64,000 nt of DNA from Brevundimonas variabilis (lineage in GTDB: Bacteria; Pseudomonadota; Alphaproteobacteria; Caulobacterales; Caulobacteraceae), in assembly GCF_014199945.1 (NCBI RefSeq), contig NZ_JACHOR010000005.1:248001-312000 (forward strand). Direction: 5' to 3'. Below, in pieces: positions 26,850 to 36,679 of the stretch; positions within the stretch are counted from its first letter, which is position 1, and the number at the start of each line of letters is the position of its first letter. The translations under genes and the position numbers were made by a program. Under the pieces are notes generated by a model. That model did no database searches. It was not told where the DNA came from and saw only the letters and a program-made list of their open reading frames with translations.

Positions 26850-27119
26850 CTAGACGATCAGCGCCTGGAGGCCGATTTCCTGGCCGTTCTGCCAGACCAC
26901 CCGAAAGGTTCCGTGGTCCTGGGTGCGGCTCCGGAGCTGGACGCGTCCTGAAAGCACGATGCTGCGCGAACTGATCTTCACCCTTGCGCCGCCGAAATCC
27001 AGCGAACGGAGGATGCCCGCGCAGGTCTCACCGGTCGCGCAGAGATACAGTTCGCACGCGGACGCGATGCGCTGGCGCGCGCGGGTCCTTCGTTCGGGGT
27101 GATCGAGGTCCTGAAGCAT
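26850..27119 (-). CDS. PilZ-like domain protein
   Basis: 89 aa, a single small beta-barrel. RRTRARQR near the N-terminus fits the PilZ RxxxR motif. The second motif, usually DxSxxG, reads DFGGARV, so c-di-GMP binding may be weakened or lost. It resembles the stand-alone PilZ proteins common in Caulobacterales. It is convergent with the DUF2490 gene, with an imperfect hairpin between them at about 26794-26827. Confidence 0.75.
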   Translation of the reverse strand: MLQDLDHPERRTRARQRIASACELYLCATGETCAGILRSLDFGGARVKISSRSIVLSGRVQLRSRTQDHGTFRVVWQNGQEIGLQALIV

Positions 27120-27372
27120 GGGCGCAGTGTAATCGCAGTGTCGTTATCGAATTGCTCGCCGACAGCGTTAACGCCTTCAAATCTGTGGCCTGTTTCACCA
27201 GACCGATGCAGCAGAACGCTCCGGGTCGGGCCTGACCAGCCACGTCCTGCCCGCCATCCCGTTACAGTTAGCGGTACGGTAATGACGTTTCTAAACGGCA
27301 TTTTGGAAGGTGGATTGTCATCGTGGGGCCTGACACAGGATCAAGCCCATCATAACGCCCCATAAAATCATC

Positions 27373-27816
27373 GTGCTTGCACGCGCAGCCGGCGCCGGTT
27401 GCTTGCTCACGCTCTGTATCCTGATGCTCGGGCCTTTTCAGGGGCTCGAACAGTCCATCGGGCTGAACGATACTGCGGCGCACGTGATTGCCTTCTACGC
27501 GCTGACCATCATCGCCTTCACCGTGGCACCGGGTCGGCGCCGGACGGATCTGGCGATCATGCTTCTGGGGTTCGGCCTGGCCATCGAACTGGCCCAGGCG
27601 GCGACGGGACGCTCTGCAAGTCTTGCTGATCTGCTGGCCGACGCTGCAGGGATCACCGCAGCCCTCGTTCCGGGATTCGTTGAACGCCTCAGGCGTGATG
27701 TCCGCCTGTATCCGTCCATGAGCTATGCCGAAATCCGGCGGATGGATCGACGCCGTGCCAGACGCGCTCCGGCAAGCAAGCCCAGCCCTGGAGCGACGGC
27801 AGCAAGGCAGCGCTGA
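27373..27816 (+). CDS. VanZ-like membrane protein
   Basis: 147 aa from GTG 27373; no other good start follows the in-frame stop at 27331. There are about four hydrophobic segments, with GLNDTAAHVIAFYALTI and FGLAIELAQAATGRSASLADLLAD matching the VanZ-like family (H....Y and E..Q....R...D.L.). The tail is basic and probably cytoplasmic. Function is unknown. Confidence 0.82.
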   Translation: MLARAAGAGCLLTLCILMLGPFQGLEQSIGLNDTAAHVIAFYALTIIAFTVAPGRRRTDLAIMLLGFGLAIELAQAATGRSASLADLLADAAGITAALVPGFVERLRRDVRLYPSMSYAEIRRMDRRRARRAPASKPSPGATAARQR

Positions 27817-27981
27817 CCGACGGTCGGGGGCCTGACGGACAGCCGTCTTGCGCCAGGGCATATGACCGGGCCTCCTGATCCGTCCATGCCGTGAGGCAAG
27901 TCTGTTCAACGACCGCACCCCGGGCAAGGAAATCAAGGCCTGCGGTCTGTGCCGGCCAACCCTCTGGCGCATCGCATGGAG

Positions 27982-28018
27982 ATCCGGCACGGCGGCTATC
28001 TGGGCCGCCGTGCCGGAT
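27982..28018. terminator. Strong 14-bp hairpin between VanZ-like gene and TonB receptor
   Basis: ATCCGGCACGGCGG and its perfect inverse flank a 9-nt loop, 25 bp past the receptor stop. No T-run is visible on either strand, so it could be a stability hairpin instead of an intrinsic terminator. Confidence 0.5.
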
Positions 28019-28042
28019 GTCGGCTAGACGATCCTGGCGCGG

Positions 28043-30559
28043 TCAGAAATCAAAGCGAGCCGAGAACGAGATCGTACGACCGTTCGCCGTCCGTCCCAGG
28101 CCGACCCCGTTTGCGGGGACCGAAGGCGTCGTGATCTCGAAGAAGGCGACCTCGTCGAACAGGTTGTTGGCGTTCACCATCAGCTGCACCCGGTCGAACG
28201 GGCGATACTGGATGAAGGCGTTGACGAGGTGATAGCCCGGCATCCGCATCAGATTGTTGTCGGTTGCATAGCTGCTGGTCGCGCCGATGATGTTGGCTCC
28301 CACCGTGAACTGGCGGGTCTGGAACTGCGGTGTCGCCTGGAACAGGAAGTCGGGCTGCCGGCGCGGGACCAATCCGGCGACCGACGCGTTCAGCTTGTCG
28401 CCGACGATCTCGGCCTGGGTATAGGTCACCCCGCCCGTCAGGCTGAACGGACCACTCTGGAAGGTCCCCTCTGCCTCCACGCCATAGGCGGTGTAGTTGC
28501 GATCGGTGGTGATGGCCCCGGCCTGGACGTTGGTGTCCTCGGTGTCGGCCGAAAAGCCGGTCACATTCAGGGTCACGCCAGGCCTGCGGTACTTGAAGCC
28601 CCCTTCCAGCTGTTCGACGATATCGTAGCCATCGGCCTCGTCGGGCATGCTGCCGTCGATCGCGCTGACCTTGTTCGAAAACAGCACCTTGTCCGCGCTG
28701 GCCCGCGCCCCGCGACTGTATCGCGCGAACAGGGCGAAGGGTTCTGACACCCGGAAATTGATCCCGGTGGAGTAGCTTACGTATCCATAGTCGTAGTTTA
28801 CCGGTGCCGGGCGGTCGAGCGGTGTGAAGGCGGTCCGAGATTCTGGCCCCGAGATCACGCCATTGCCGTTGAAGTCGAAGGGGCGGATGCCGATACGGCC
28901 ACCGCCGAGATCTGCGCCAAACAATTCGCCCCGAACCCTGCCGGTATCGTAGCGGACACTGCCGCCGACCGCGATCCGGCCAAAGCGGTAGTTCAGGGAT
29001 CCGTAGGGTGCGATGATGTCATACTGAACATCATATTTCCGCCGGAAGAAGGCTGTGCTGCCTGACCGGTTGAACCCCAGATAACCGCCCTGGGTCTGGG
29101 GAACGCCGGCTGCATTGGTCCAGTTGAGCAGCGCCGAATTGCCGTTGCCGGCCACGTCCTGGATGTGGTTGCCGTAAAGCCAGTCGCTCTCGAGGTCCTG
29201 CCGCGAGTTGTAGAGACCGGCCGTGACGGTCAGCTCATTGTCGCTCACGGCAAAGACGCGGCTTGCGCGGATGTCGTTGATGAAATTGTCGAGGCCGCTC
29301 GCGTCGATCCGGTTCAGAGAACTGGCAACGACCAGACCGTTCCCGTTCAGGGAGCCCAGGTTGGTGATGACCTGGCCCGCCCGTGGACCGGTGGCATAGC
29401 TGAACGTCCCGGTTCCGCTCCCCAGCGACGCCGGCAGGGCGTTGCCCGAATAGACCGCCGAGACCAGGTTGCGCGTGGTGCCGCCCGAGATCATCGAATA
29501 GCGGGCCCGCTGCGTGATCGTCCAGTCGCTGACCGTGAACTGCGATTCGATACCGACCGACCGGACCAGGGCATCCATGCCCTGGCTGATCGGGAGTTCG
29601 ACGGGGTTGTTGTTGCCGTCCAGCGTGATCAGGTTCGGGAGGGAACCCGACAGCATGGAATCGCGCCGGACGTCGTAGCCGTCGAAGCTGCCGAAGATCG
29701 GGTTTTCGTTCGTGCCGGTGATCCGCACCGGACCTGGAAGATACTGCGGCGAACGATCATCGAGATATTTGGCCGACAGGCGAACATAACCGCCCGTGAA
29801 GGTCTTGGTCACGTTGAACTTCAGCTGGCCGCCCTCGAAGGCATTGAAGCCGACGCTGCGGGGACCTTCGCCGGACCGGTAAAAGCCGCCCACATGATAA
29901 CGCAGTGTATCGCTGAGCGGGGCACCGTAGTCGAAATCAACGCGCGTGGTGTCGTAGTCGAGCCCGCTGGTCACCTGGATCGCACCGCCCTCGACGTCGC
30001 CGGTCTTGGACAGCAGATTGATCACGCCGCCCGGCGAGTTCGAGGCAAAGGTCGATGACGATCCGCCACGGATGGCCTCTACGGCTGCCAGGTTGAAGTC
30101 TGCCCGGATGAAGATGTCCGAGGCCCCGTTGAAGAAGTCCCCGAACTCGAGAACCGGCAGACCATCTTCCTGGATCTGCATGTATTTCGACCCGCTGGAC
30201 GCCAGGGGGAGGCCGCGGATGGTGTAGGCGGAGTTGCCGTCACCGGTTGACGACTCGGTGCGGATCCCGGGGATGTTGCGGATGATATCGGCAAGCGAAC
30301 GGGCACCCAGAAGCTCGATCTCGTTCTGTCTCAGGGCGCTGGTCGAGGTCGCGCTGTCCAGCCTGTCTCGCCCCCGCGCGACACCCGTCGAGAAAACCGC
30401 CTCGGTGTTGACAGGACTCCGAGGCCCCTGAGCCGGGGTCTGCGCCTGCGTCTGGATCACTTCCGTGGACTCAGGCCCGCGTTCTGATGCCTCGGCTGAG
30501 CTGAAGGTTGATACCAGTACGACCGGCGCAAAGGCCAACAGCAACGACTTTGTTCTCAC
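28043..30559 (-). CDS. TonB-dependent receptor with an EF-hand-like loop
   Basis: 838 aa from GTG 30559 (GGGGGTAA upstream). A signal peptide (near ASER) is followed by a plug with ELLGARSLADIIRNIPGIRT and IRGGSSSTFASNSPGGVINLLS, and a barrel ending SARFDF. Near residue 560 an EF-hand-like loop DFNGNGVISGPE is predicted in an extracellular loop. There is no neighbouring transporter or enzyme gene to name the substrate. Confidence 0.92.
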   Translation of the reverse strand: MRTKSLLLAFAPVVLVSTFSSAEASERGPESTEVIQTQAQTPAQGPRSPVNTEAVFSTGVARGRDRLDSATSTSALRQNEIELLGARSLADIIRNIPGIRTESSTGDGNSAYTIRGLPLASSGSKYMQIQEDGLPVLEFGDFFNGASDIFIRADFNLAAVEAIRGGSSSTFASNSPGGVINLLSKTGDVEGGAIQVTSGLDYDTTRVDFDYGAPLSDTLRYHVGGFYRSGEGPRSVGFNAFEGGQLKFNVTKTFTGGYVRLSAKYLDDRSPQYLPGPVRITGTNENPIFGSFDGYDVRRDSMLSGSLPNLITLDGNNNPVELPISQGMDALVRSVGIESQFTVSDWTITQRARYSMISGGTTRNLVSAVYSGNALPASLGSGTGTFSYATGPRAGQVITNLGSLNGNGLVVASSLNRIDASGLDNFINDIRASRVFAVSDNELTVTAGLYNSRQDLESDWLYGNHIQDVAGNGNSALLNWTNAAGVPQTQGGYLGFNRSGSTAFFRRKYDVQYDIIAPYGSLNYRFGRIAVGGSVRYDTGRVRGELFGADLGGGRIGIRPFDFNGNGVISGPESRTAFTPLDRPAPVNYDYGYVSYSTGINFRVSEPFALFARYSRGARASADKVLFSNKVSAIDGSMPDEADGYDIVEQLEGGFKYRRPGVTLNVTGFSADTEDTNVQAGAITTDRNYTAYGVEAEGTFQSGPFSLTGGVTYTQAEIVGDKLNASVAGLVPRRQPDFLFQATPQFQTRQFTVGANIIGATSSYATDNNLMRMPGYHLVNAFIQYRPFDRVQLMVNANNLFDEVAFFEITTPSVPANGVGLGRTANGRTISFSARFDF

Positions 30560-30953
30560 AGCTTACCCCCAATATTATGAAATGCGCCCGATACATGAAA
30601 CGTTAAAAATCATTACAGAACAGGTGACCAGTTCATGGCTCAGTCGAGCGATCATTAATACAAAGATTGGTTAATGGCCGGCCAATCGTCGGATAGGGTG
30701 ATATACCTAATCACGCCGAGCCAAATGACTGCCCGCTTGCTTGGGGTGAACAAGAGGACTGCAATCATTTCTCAACGTCAACGGGATGGCACTCAGAGGC
30801 TGGTCTCCGCCAGGCGAAGACCCGTAATGCCTCGGAGGCGAGACGCAGGACGTGCAACCTGACGGCCGAGTGCGAACGAAGACCGCCGGTTTCCGTCGGT
30901 TGCACCCCGTTGTTCGTTGACGGTAACTGCTCCCACAAAGGCGGGGGCTGTGG
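30560..30953. other. Intergenic region upstream of the second TonB receptor and the TPR gene
   Basis: About 390 bp. The first 120 bp (30560-30680) are AT-rich next to the high-GC surroundings and probably hold the receptor promoter; no clear operator is seen. The rest shows no convincing gene. Short frames at 30674-30862 and 30793-31011 look spurious. Confidence 0.5.
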
Positions 30954-32576
30954 ATGGATTGGCGTTCAGGGGTGGGTCCGGCGGGGTTCGTTGCCGCGAT
31001 GGTGCTGGCACCGGTCGTGATGGCTTACGCGCCTCCCGAGGTGAACGCCCGGGTCGAGATCTCGGCGGCGGTGGCGGGATAGAGCGCGACGCTGGAGGCC
31101 GTCGAGCGCCAGGCGAATGCCCGTGACCGGGTCCGGCAGCAGGAAATCGCGGTGCTGCAGACGCGCCTGACCGAGGCCGAAGCGCGCGGTGCCGCCGAGG
31201 CCACGCGGTTTCAGGCTCAGCTGATCGAGGCCCGCGAAGCGCTCGTGGCCGATCTGGCCTCGCGCGACCGGGCCTATGCCGAAGAGATCGCGGTGTTCCG
31301 CCGCGAGGTGACGACCATCGCCTCCACGCCCGAGGGCGCCAACGCCCTGGCCCGCTTCAACGCCGGCGACCGGGTCGGGGCCATCGCCGTCCTTGACCGG
31401 CTGAGACGGGCTCGCGATGTCGCCCGCCAGACCCGGGCCAACATCGAAAGCGCGGCCGAGGCCCGCCAGATCGCGACGCTGGCGCTGGATGCCCGCGGCA
31501 AGAGTGACCCGGCTTTCGATACCGGGGCAGTGATCGCCCGCTATGAAGAGGTCGTCCGGCTTGATGCGGGTGAGTATCTGGACTGGCTTCAGTTGTTCAA
31601 GCTCTACGCCAACGCCGGCCGCAGGGCGGACGCCCTGGCCGCCGCGGAGCGGCTTGAAGCGCTGGCTAGCAATGACCAGAACCGGTCGGTCGCCCTCGCC
31701 TTCAAGGGTGATCTCCTCCTCAGCCAGGGGGACCGCGACGGAGCGTTGGTGCTCTTTCGGCGAGGTCTGGAGATCTCCGAGCGCCTGTCCAGGCACGCGC
31801 CCGAGTCCACTGCGCTCTCCGGAAATGTAGGCGCAGCGCTGATCAAGATTGGCGACGTGCTCTTGAGCCAGGGCGACCGCGACGATGCGCTGGCATACTT
31901 TCGCAAGAGCCTCGAAATTGCCGAACGGTTGTCTGCGGCCGAGCCTGAGGCTGCGATATTTGCCAGGTATATGACGGCCTCGCTGGAACGCACCGCGATT
32001 GTGCTTTTGAACCAGGGCGATCCTGACGGCGCGCTGGGACTTCATCGACGGGCGCTTGAAGTCCGGGAGCGCCTCTCCGAGGCTGATCCGGAGTCTGCGG
32101 ACAAGGAGCGCGACGTCGGCGTCTCCCTGGATCTGATCGCCGACGTGCTTTCCAGACAGGGGAACAGCGAAGGGGCGCTCGAGAATTATCGAAGGAGCCT
32201 TGAGATCGACGAGCGGCTGTCCGCGGCTGATCCAGCCTCTGCGGTGCTGGCACGGGCTGTCAGCGTCTCGATGGAGAGGATCGGCAAGGTTCTTCTGGGC
32301 CTGGGCGACCGCGCCGGGGCGCTGGGGCTCTATCGGCGCAGCCTCGAGATCAGGGAGCGGCTATTGGCGGCCGATCCGGCTGCTGCAGACAAGGCGCGGG
32401 ATGTGTTTGTGTCCTATCTGAACATGGCCGCGGTCACGGGGGAGCGCCTCTATGCTGAGCAGTCCCTGGCCATTCTGCGGGACCTGGAGGCGAAGGGCGC
32501 GCTTGCCGAGGGGGGCCGGCCCCTGATCGCGCAACTGGAGGAAGTCCTGGCACGATTTGGCGCGCCTGCGACCTGA
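30954..32576 (+). pseudogene. TPR-repeat protein interrupted by an in-frame TAG
   Basis: ATG 30954 opens MDWRSGVGPAGFVAAMVLAP, an export or anchor segment. The frame meets TAG at 31080-31082 and continues open in the same frame to 32576. The downstream part has a coiled coil (about 31083-31500) and five roughly 52-aa TPR-like repeats of the form QGDRDGALVLFRRGLEI, from about 31710 to 32470. One base (CAG to TAG) could explain the break. A shorter protein could start at GTG 31152 (AGGAAA upstream) but would lack the anchor. Readthrough or sequencing error are alternatives. Confidence 0.65.
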
Positions 32577-32918
32577 CAGTCCACCGGCTGCTGGAGATGC
32601 CGCCTATAGCCTGTTGTCCGATTTTCCCCCATCCGCAGGTCGGGGTCCGCTTCAGGGCTTGATGCCAATGTCGTGGCTCGATCCGTTGCGGACGTTCACT
32701 CGTGACGCTCGAGGGAACCGAGAGTTGCAGGGGGGGGCGAGGGACGCGACCCCCGGTGTTCAACCTTAAGAATTCTAAAGGTTGCAGTTTTTACAATTTT
32801 AGGTTTATCCTCCCGCTTGCAGACAGTGCTCCGTATGTATCCTGAACATTAGCGCGCGCCCTCGAAGGCTGAGGCGCTAGCGGTCGCCTCCCGAGAGCCT
32901 TTTGCCAGGGGATTCCGA
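32577..32918. other. Intergenic region before the LamG-transglutaminase gene
   Basis: About 340 bp. Bases 32645-32705 include CGATCCGTTGCGGACGTTC, a diverged tail of the 114-bp repeat family otherwise seen only inside the island. Bases 32765-32815 are AT-rich with runs of T and are the likely promoter of the next gene. Confidence 0.55.
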
Positions 32919-35900
32919 ATGCAGAGCCCTTTCAGAACCGACAGCAGTTACGTCGCCCTGGCGCTTGATGCCCTGTCCAGCGCTCGGACCAGCGCGGCAG
33001 CGGGCAACCTGCTGACGGGAGCCAGGGCCTTCTCGATCGATGCGTGGATACGGTTCAACGGCTTGCCGGCCGAGACGGTCGTGATCGGCCAGGACGGTGT
33101 TTTCGCGTTCGGCAGCCAGGGGCCGGCGGTCTATTTCCAGTTCGGCACCCAGTCCGTCATTCTTTCCGATCTGGCGCAGGCTCAACTCCAGGACGACAGC
33201 TGGCACTACATCTGCATCACCTTCGATGGTGCCATGGTTCGGCTCTATATCGACGGCCGGTTCAACACGGGCCAGAACGCCATGGCGCAGCTCCCGGCCG
33301 GGACGTTGCCCGTTGTGTTCGGCCAGGGTCTGCAGGGGCTCGTCCGCCGCATACGGATCTACAATGTCCCGCTCAGCGCACAGGCGGTCCTGGACAATAT
33401 GTACGGCCCGCCGACCTCGGGGACGCTGGCCGCGGATTTCGATTTCAGCGTCAATCCCGCGGTCGATCGCGGGCCGTTTGCCTATCCGATCAGCCTTCAG
33501 GGCTCTGCCCTCGCGTTCAAGGTGTCGCCGGCGGCTTCTCTGGGCACCGTCGGGTTCATCCGACCCATGGGGGAAAAGGCGGTCAATCCGGGCGGCGGCC
33601 AGACCGATCCCTATACGGTCCAGACCTGGGTCTATGTGGCCGCGAGGCTTAATCCCGTGCAGGCCATCTTCGTCAACAGCGACCTGATGCTGGACACGGG
33701 CATCGCCCTGTTGTTGCAGTATGACGCCACGGTGTCGGCCTACAGGGTTGTGTCGCAGCGCGGCTCGGACAGCGACAGTGGCCAGAGCCTGACGTCATCG
33801 GGGACCATCCCGGTCGGTGTCTGGGCCAATGTCGCGACCACGTTCGACGGCGTGACCCTGTCGATCTATCTGAACGGGGTCCTGGATCGAACCCGTGTCT
33901 GTGCTCCGATTCCGCTCTACAGCCAGTTCAGCGATCTGGTGATCGGCGCGGCGATCGCGCAGGGCGTGGCGTCCGGAGCCACCACACTGCAGGGCTATGT
34001 TCGCGAGGTCGACGTCTGGTCGGTCGCCCTCTCGGCGGCCAGCATCGTGACGAACATGGCGGTGCCGCCGGATCTGGAATCCGTCAGCCTGGAAGCCGCC
34101 TATGTGTTCTCCAACAGCCCTGCGCGCAATCAGGTGAATGGCCATCCGATCGGTCTGGCGGAAGGGGCGGTGCTGTCGGGACAGCTCGGACCGGCCCCGG
34201 TCTCTGCCGGCGTTCCGATGGCGGTTGAAGAGGCTCCGCCACCGCCCATGGGCCTCGATCCGGACTTGATGGCCGAACTCCGCGCGGGGCTGGATTTTTC
34301 CGACCTGGTCGAGCGGCATGCCGCGGACTTCGACGCAGCCATGGATGCGGACATCGTCGCCTTTGCAGATCCCCGGGACCAGATCCTGATTGCCTCGGCA
34401 TGGCGGGAAGCGCGGCGCAAACTCGCCCTTGAGCCGACAAGCCTTCCGTTCCTGGTCACGGAGCACAGGATCGCCGGCGACCGCCTGATCGTCGTCCACC
34501 GGCCCGCTGGCTCGTATGTGGCCTATCGCGCTGATGAAGCCGCGCTCGACGACTGCACAATGTGGAAGATCCGTCTGGTCTTCACCCTGATCGGCGGAGC
34601 GATCGACGCTCTCACGGGCGTGGGGAGCACCCTGACCGACAAGGCGATTGTCCAGCTGGGCCGTTTGCTGACCCTGCCTCGGGTCGCAGCACAGATGGCG
34701 GCGGGCGTCAGGCTGACCGCAGCAGGGGTCTTTGCCGTACTCGGTGCCGCTTATACGGCGGGATTGCTCCGTCCGCTGATCGTCGCGCTCATCGATGTGG
34801 GTTTCTGGACCCTGATCCGCATCATCGCCAATCTGCTGCTCACAGCATCGGGCGTCGGCAGCGTACGCGTGATCGCCTCCCTGACCGCGACCGCGGCGAC
34901 CTTCATCTCTGTCTATCTGCAGAAGCCTGCCAGCTGCGACCCGCTGCCGGTCGTGAACATGGCCAGCCTGGCGTTCGACTATTCACCCACCTCGGCGGCG
35001 GGTGACGCCTTGACGATCCGCCGCAACTACGGAAACGACGTGGCAGTGCCTGAATGGGTTCCCGGAAGGCGGAATGCCGTCGATGCGCCCTGCGCCTATG
35101 CGATCTCCAGCGTCAGCGGCGCGACACCCTCCGTCCAGGTCGTGCTGAACATCGCGGATGTGACGACACATTCGGTCAGGATACAGGCGACAGGTGGAGG
35201 CATACTGGGCGCGGTCGATCCGGTCAGCGTGACCTTCACCGGGACGACGGCAACGCTGACGCTGCCGCTGTCGCATCATACCCTGGCCGCTGGCGGCGTT
35301 CAGCGCACCGACGTCGCCTGGACCTGGCAGTATCAGGTCGATGGCGGGGCGTGGATGACCATGGCCGTCACCCAGCATCGGGTATATGTCGTGCTCTCGC
35401 CGCCGAACGCGCCCTGGCAGCAGGGTGCGCTCCGGACCAATCAACAGCTGCCCTGGACGGACGTCCTGGACTTCACCTGTGAGTGGGCGAAGGGCGCGAC
35501 GACCCCTGGCCAGGTCCTCACGATGGTCACGACCAGGGTCAATTCCGGCATCGGCCTGAGCTACGACATGACGTCCGGAGCGTCCTTCTACACGGCCCAG
35601 AGCGCTGGCGTGTCGCGCTTTCTTTGCGGTCTTTTCCTGGACTATCTCAGGACGGGCGGTGGCAATGGCCGGACGGTGAACTGTACGGACTGCGCCACGA
35701 TCGTCACCAACTTCGCCAACATCGCCGGCGTCGATGTCTTCGCCTCGATCATGCTCAATACCGCCAATCCGTCCACGGGTTTTGCCTGCAACCCGATCCT
35801 GGCTGTGGGTCAGACGACCTGGGCCGCGCCGTTCCCCCCGGGCAACAGTTTCAGCTATCACGAGGTCACCTGGAGCGGTACCGGCAGCTATCCGGACGCC

Positions 35901-36152
35901 ATCTACGACGCCTGCCTTCAATACGATACCGGTCCCAATCCCTGGGGAACGGGCCCGCATACCGCAGGCCTGCCGACCAACGTCGTGTTCTCGACGCTCG
36001 GTGCAGCGCTTCCGCAACTGCCGCTCCCCACGCCCTTCACGGCAAACAGCTATCGAGAAGGACTGGCCGCCAACAGCGTCCCGGGCATTGGGAGATGCCT
36101 GCCGTTTGGTCCGAACCCTGGCAGCAACGCTGGCCGGCGACCGGTCATCTAG
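32919..36152 (+). CDS. Large LamG - hydrophobic core - transglutaminase-like protein
   Basis: 1077 aa, no N-terminal signal peptide. Two LamG/concanavalin-like domains (about 1-185 and 205-400) each show a TWVYV/DAWIRF strand and a W-to-ITFDG strand. A Pro-rich hinge and helical segment (430-545) lead to a strongly hydrophobic stretch (548-670). The C-terminal part (680-1077) has Cys922 and Cys925 in VNCTDCATIVTNFANIAG, His981 in SYHEVTW and Asp997 in IYDACLQYD, the order and spacing of a transglutaminase-like Cys/His/Asp core. First of three tightly spaced genes. Function unknown; I infer a Cys peptidase or transamidase. Confidence 0.75.
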   Translation: MQSPFRTDSSYVALALDALSSARTSAAAGNLLTGARAFSIDAWIRFNGLPAETVVIGQDGVFAFGSQGPAVYFQFGTQSVILSDLAQAQLQDDSWHYICITFDGAMVRLYIDGRFNTGQNAMAQLPAGTLPVVFGQGLQGLVRRIRIYNVPLSAQAVLDNMYGPPTSGTLAADFDFSVNPAVDRGPFAYPISLQGSALAFKVSPAASLGTVGFIRPMGEKAVNPGGGQTDPYTVQTWVYVAARLNPVQAIFVNSDLMLDTGIALLLQYDATVSAYRVVSQRGSDSDSGQSLTSSGTIPVGVWANVATTFDGVTLSIYLNGVLDRTRVCAPIPLYSQFSDLVIGAAIAQGVASGATTLQGYVREVDVWSVALSAASIVTNMAVPPDLESVSLEAAYVFSNSPARNQVNGHPIGLAEGAVLSGQLGPAPVSAGVPMAVEEAPPPPMGLDPDLMAELRAGLDFSDLVERHAADFDAAMDADIVAFADPRDQILIASAWREARRKLALEPTSLPFLVTEHRIAGDRLIVVHRPAGSYVAYRADEAALDDCTMWKIRLVFTLIGGAIDALTGVGSTLTDKAIVQLGRLLTLPRVAAQMAAGVRLTAAGVFAVLGAAYTAGLLRPLIVALIDVGFWTLIRIIANLLLTASGVGSVRVIASLTATAATFISVYLQKPASCDPLPVVNMASLAFDYSPTSAAGDALTIRRNYGNDVAVPEWVPGRRNAVDAPCAYAISSVSGATPSVQVVLNIADVTTHSVRIQATGGGILGAVDPVSVTFTGTTATLTLPLSHHTLAAGGVQRTDVAWTWQYQVDGGAWMTMAVTQHRVYVVLSPPNAPWQQGALRTNQQLPWTDVLDFTCEWAKGATTPGQVLTMVTTRVNSGIGLSYDMTSGASFYTAQSAGVSRFLCGLFLDYLRTGGGNGRTVNCTDCATIVTNFANIAGVDVFASIMLNTANPSTGFACNPILAVGQTTWAAPFPPGNSFSYHEVTWSGTGSYPDAIYDACLQYDTGPNPWGTGPHTAGLPTNVVFSTLGAALPQLPLPTPFTANSYREGLAANSVPGIGRCLPFGPNPGSNAGRRPVI

Positions 36153-36161
36153 GAACAGCAT

Positions 36162-36647
36162 ATGGACCAGACAGCCCTGATCGAGGCCGCAAAGGAGAGG
36201 TTCGATTTCGACGCCTGGCCCCGCCTCGTCGGCGTGGAAGCGGCGAGGCGGACCACCGGCTTCGTACTGGATCTGCGCAGTTCCTTTACCGGCTGGGCCA
36301 TGGAGCGCCGTATCGCGCACGGGGACCGGGGCTATGCGGACTATTTCCAGGAAGTTCCGGAGCCCGAGCACCGCGTCATGGTGCGCGTCACGGAACATGC
36401 CAGTCACGACGCGGCCCTGTTGGCCCTGCTTGAGCTGCTCTCGGGTTCCATGGTGGTGTCATTGCCGCGCCTGGATGATCTTCTGATCGGGGACGTGACC
36501 TTCTGCGGACATGACGAACAGGTGAATGCCCTGTTCTTCGTTCGGCACAACGTCCTCGTCGACACACGCAGCATCGGCGATGCGCCGGTGTCTGTGCTGC
36601 CTTTTGCACGCCTGGTCGATCAGCAGATCTTCGCCGCCAGCGCTTAA
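36162..36647 (+). CDS. 161-aa protein of the LamG-transglutaminase module
   Basis: 161 aa starting 9 bp after the large gene, with AGGAA 7 nt before ATG. There is no signal peptide or membrane helix. The N-terminal half is helical (AAKERFDFDAWPRLVG). The C-terminal part, VNALFFVRHNVLVDTRSIGD then FARLVDQQIF, is beta-strand then helix, as seen in small periplasmic or inhibitor-like proteins, but I recognise no family. Its place after a putative Cys enzyme makes an inhibitor or chaperone role possible (inference). Confidence 0.7.
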   Translation: MDQTALIEAAKERFDFDAWPRLVGVEAARRTTGFVLDLRSSFTGWAMERRIAHGDRGYADYFQEVPEPEHRVMVRVTEHASHDAALLALLELLSGSMVVSLPRLDDLLIGDVTFCGHDEQVNALFFVRHNVLVDTRSIGDAPVSVLPFARLVDQQIFAASA

Positions 36648-36679
36648 CGTCATGGCTATTCAAATCACAGGAGCGACCG

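Noticed and set aside
30674..30862. A 62-codon frame in the receptor-TPR intergenic region
   Set aside because: No ribosome binding site and Arg-rich tail typical of a shadow frame.
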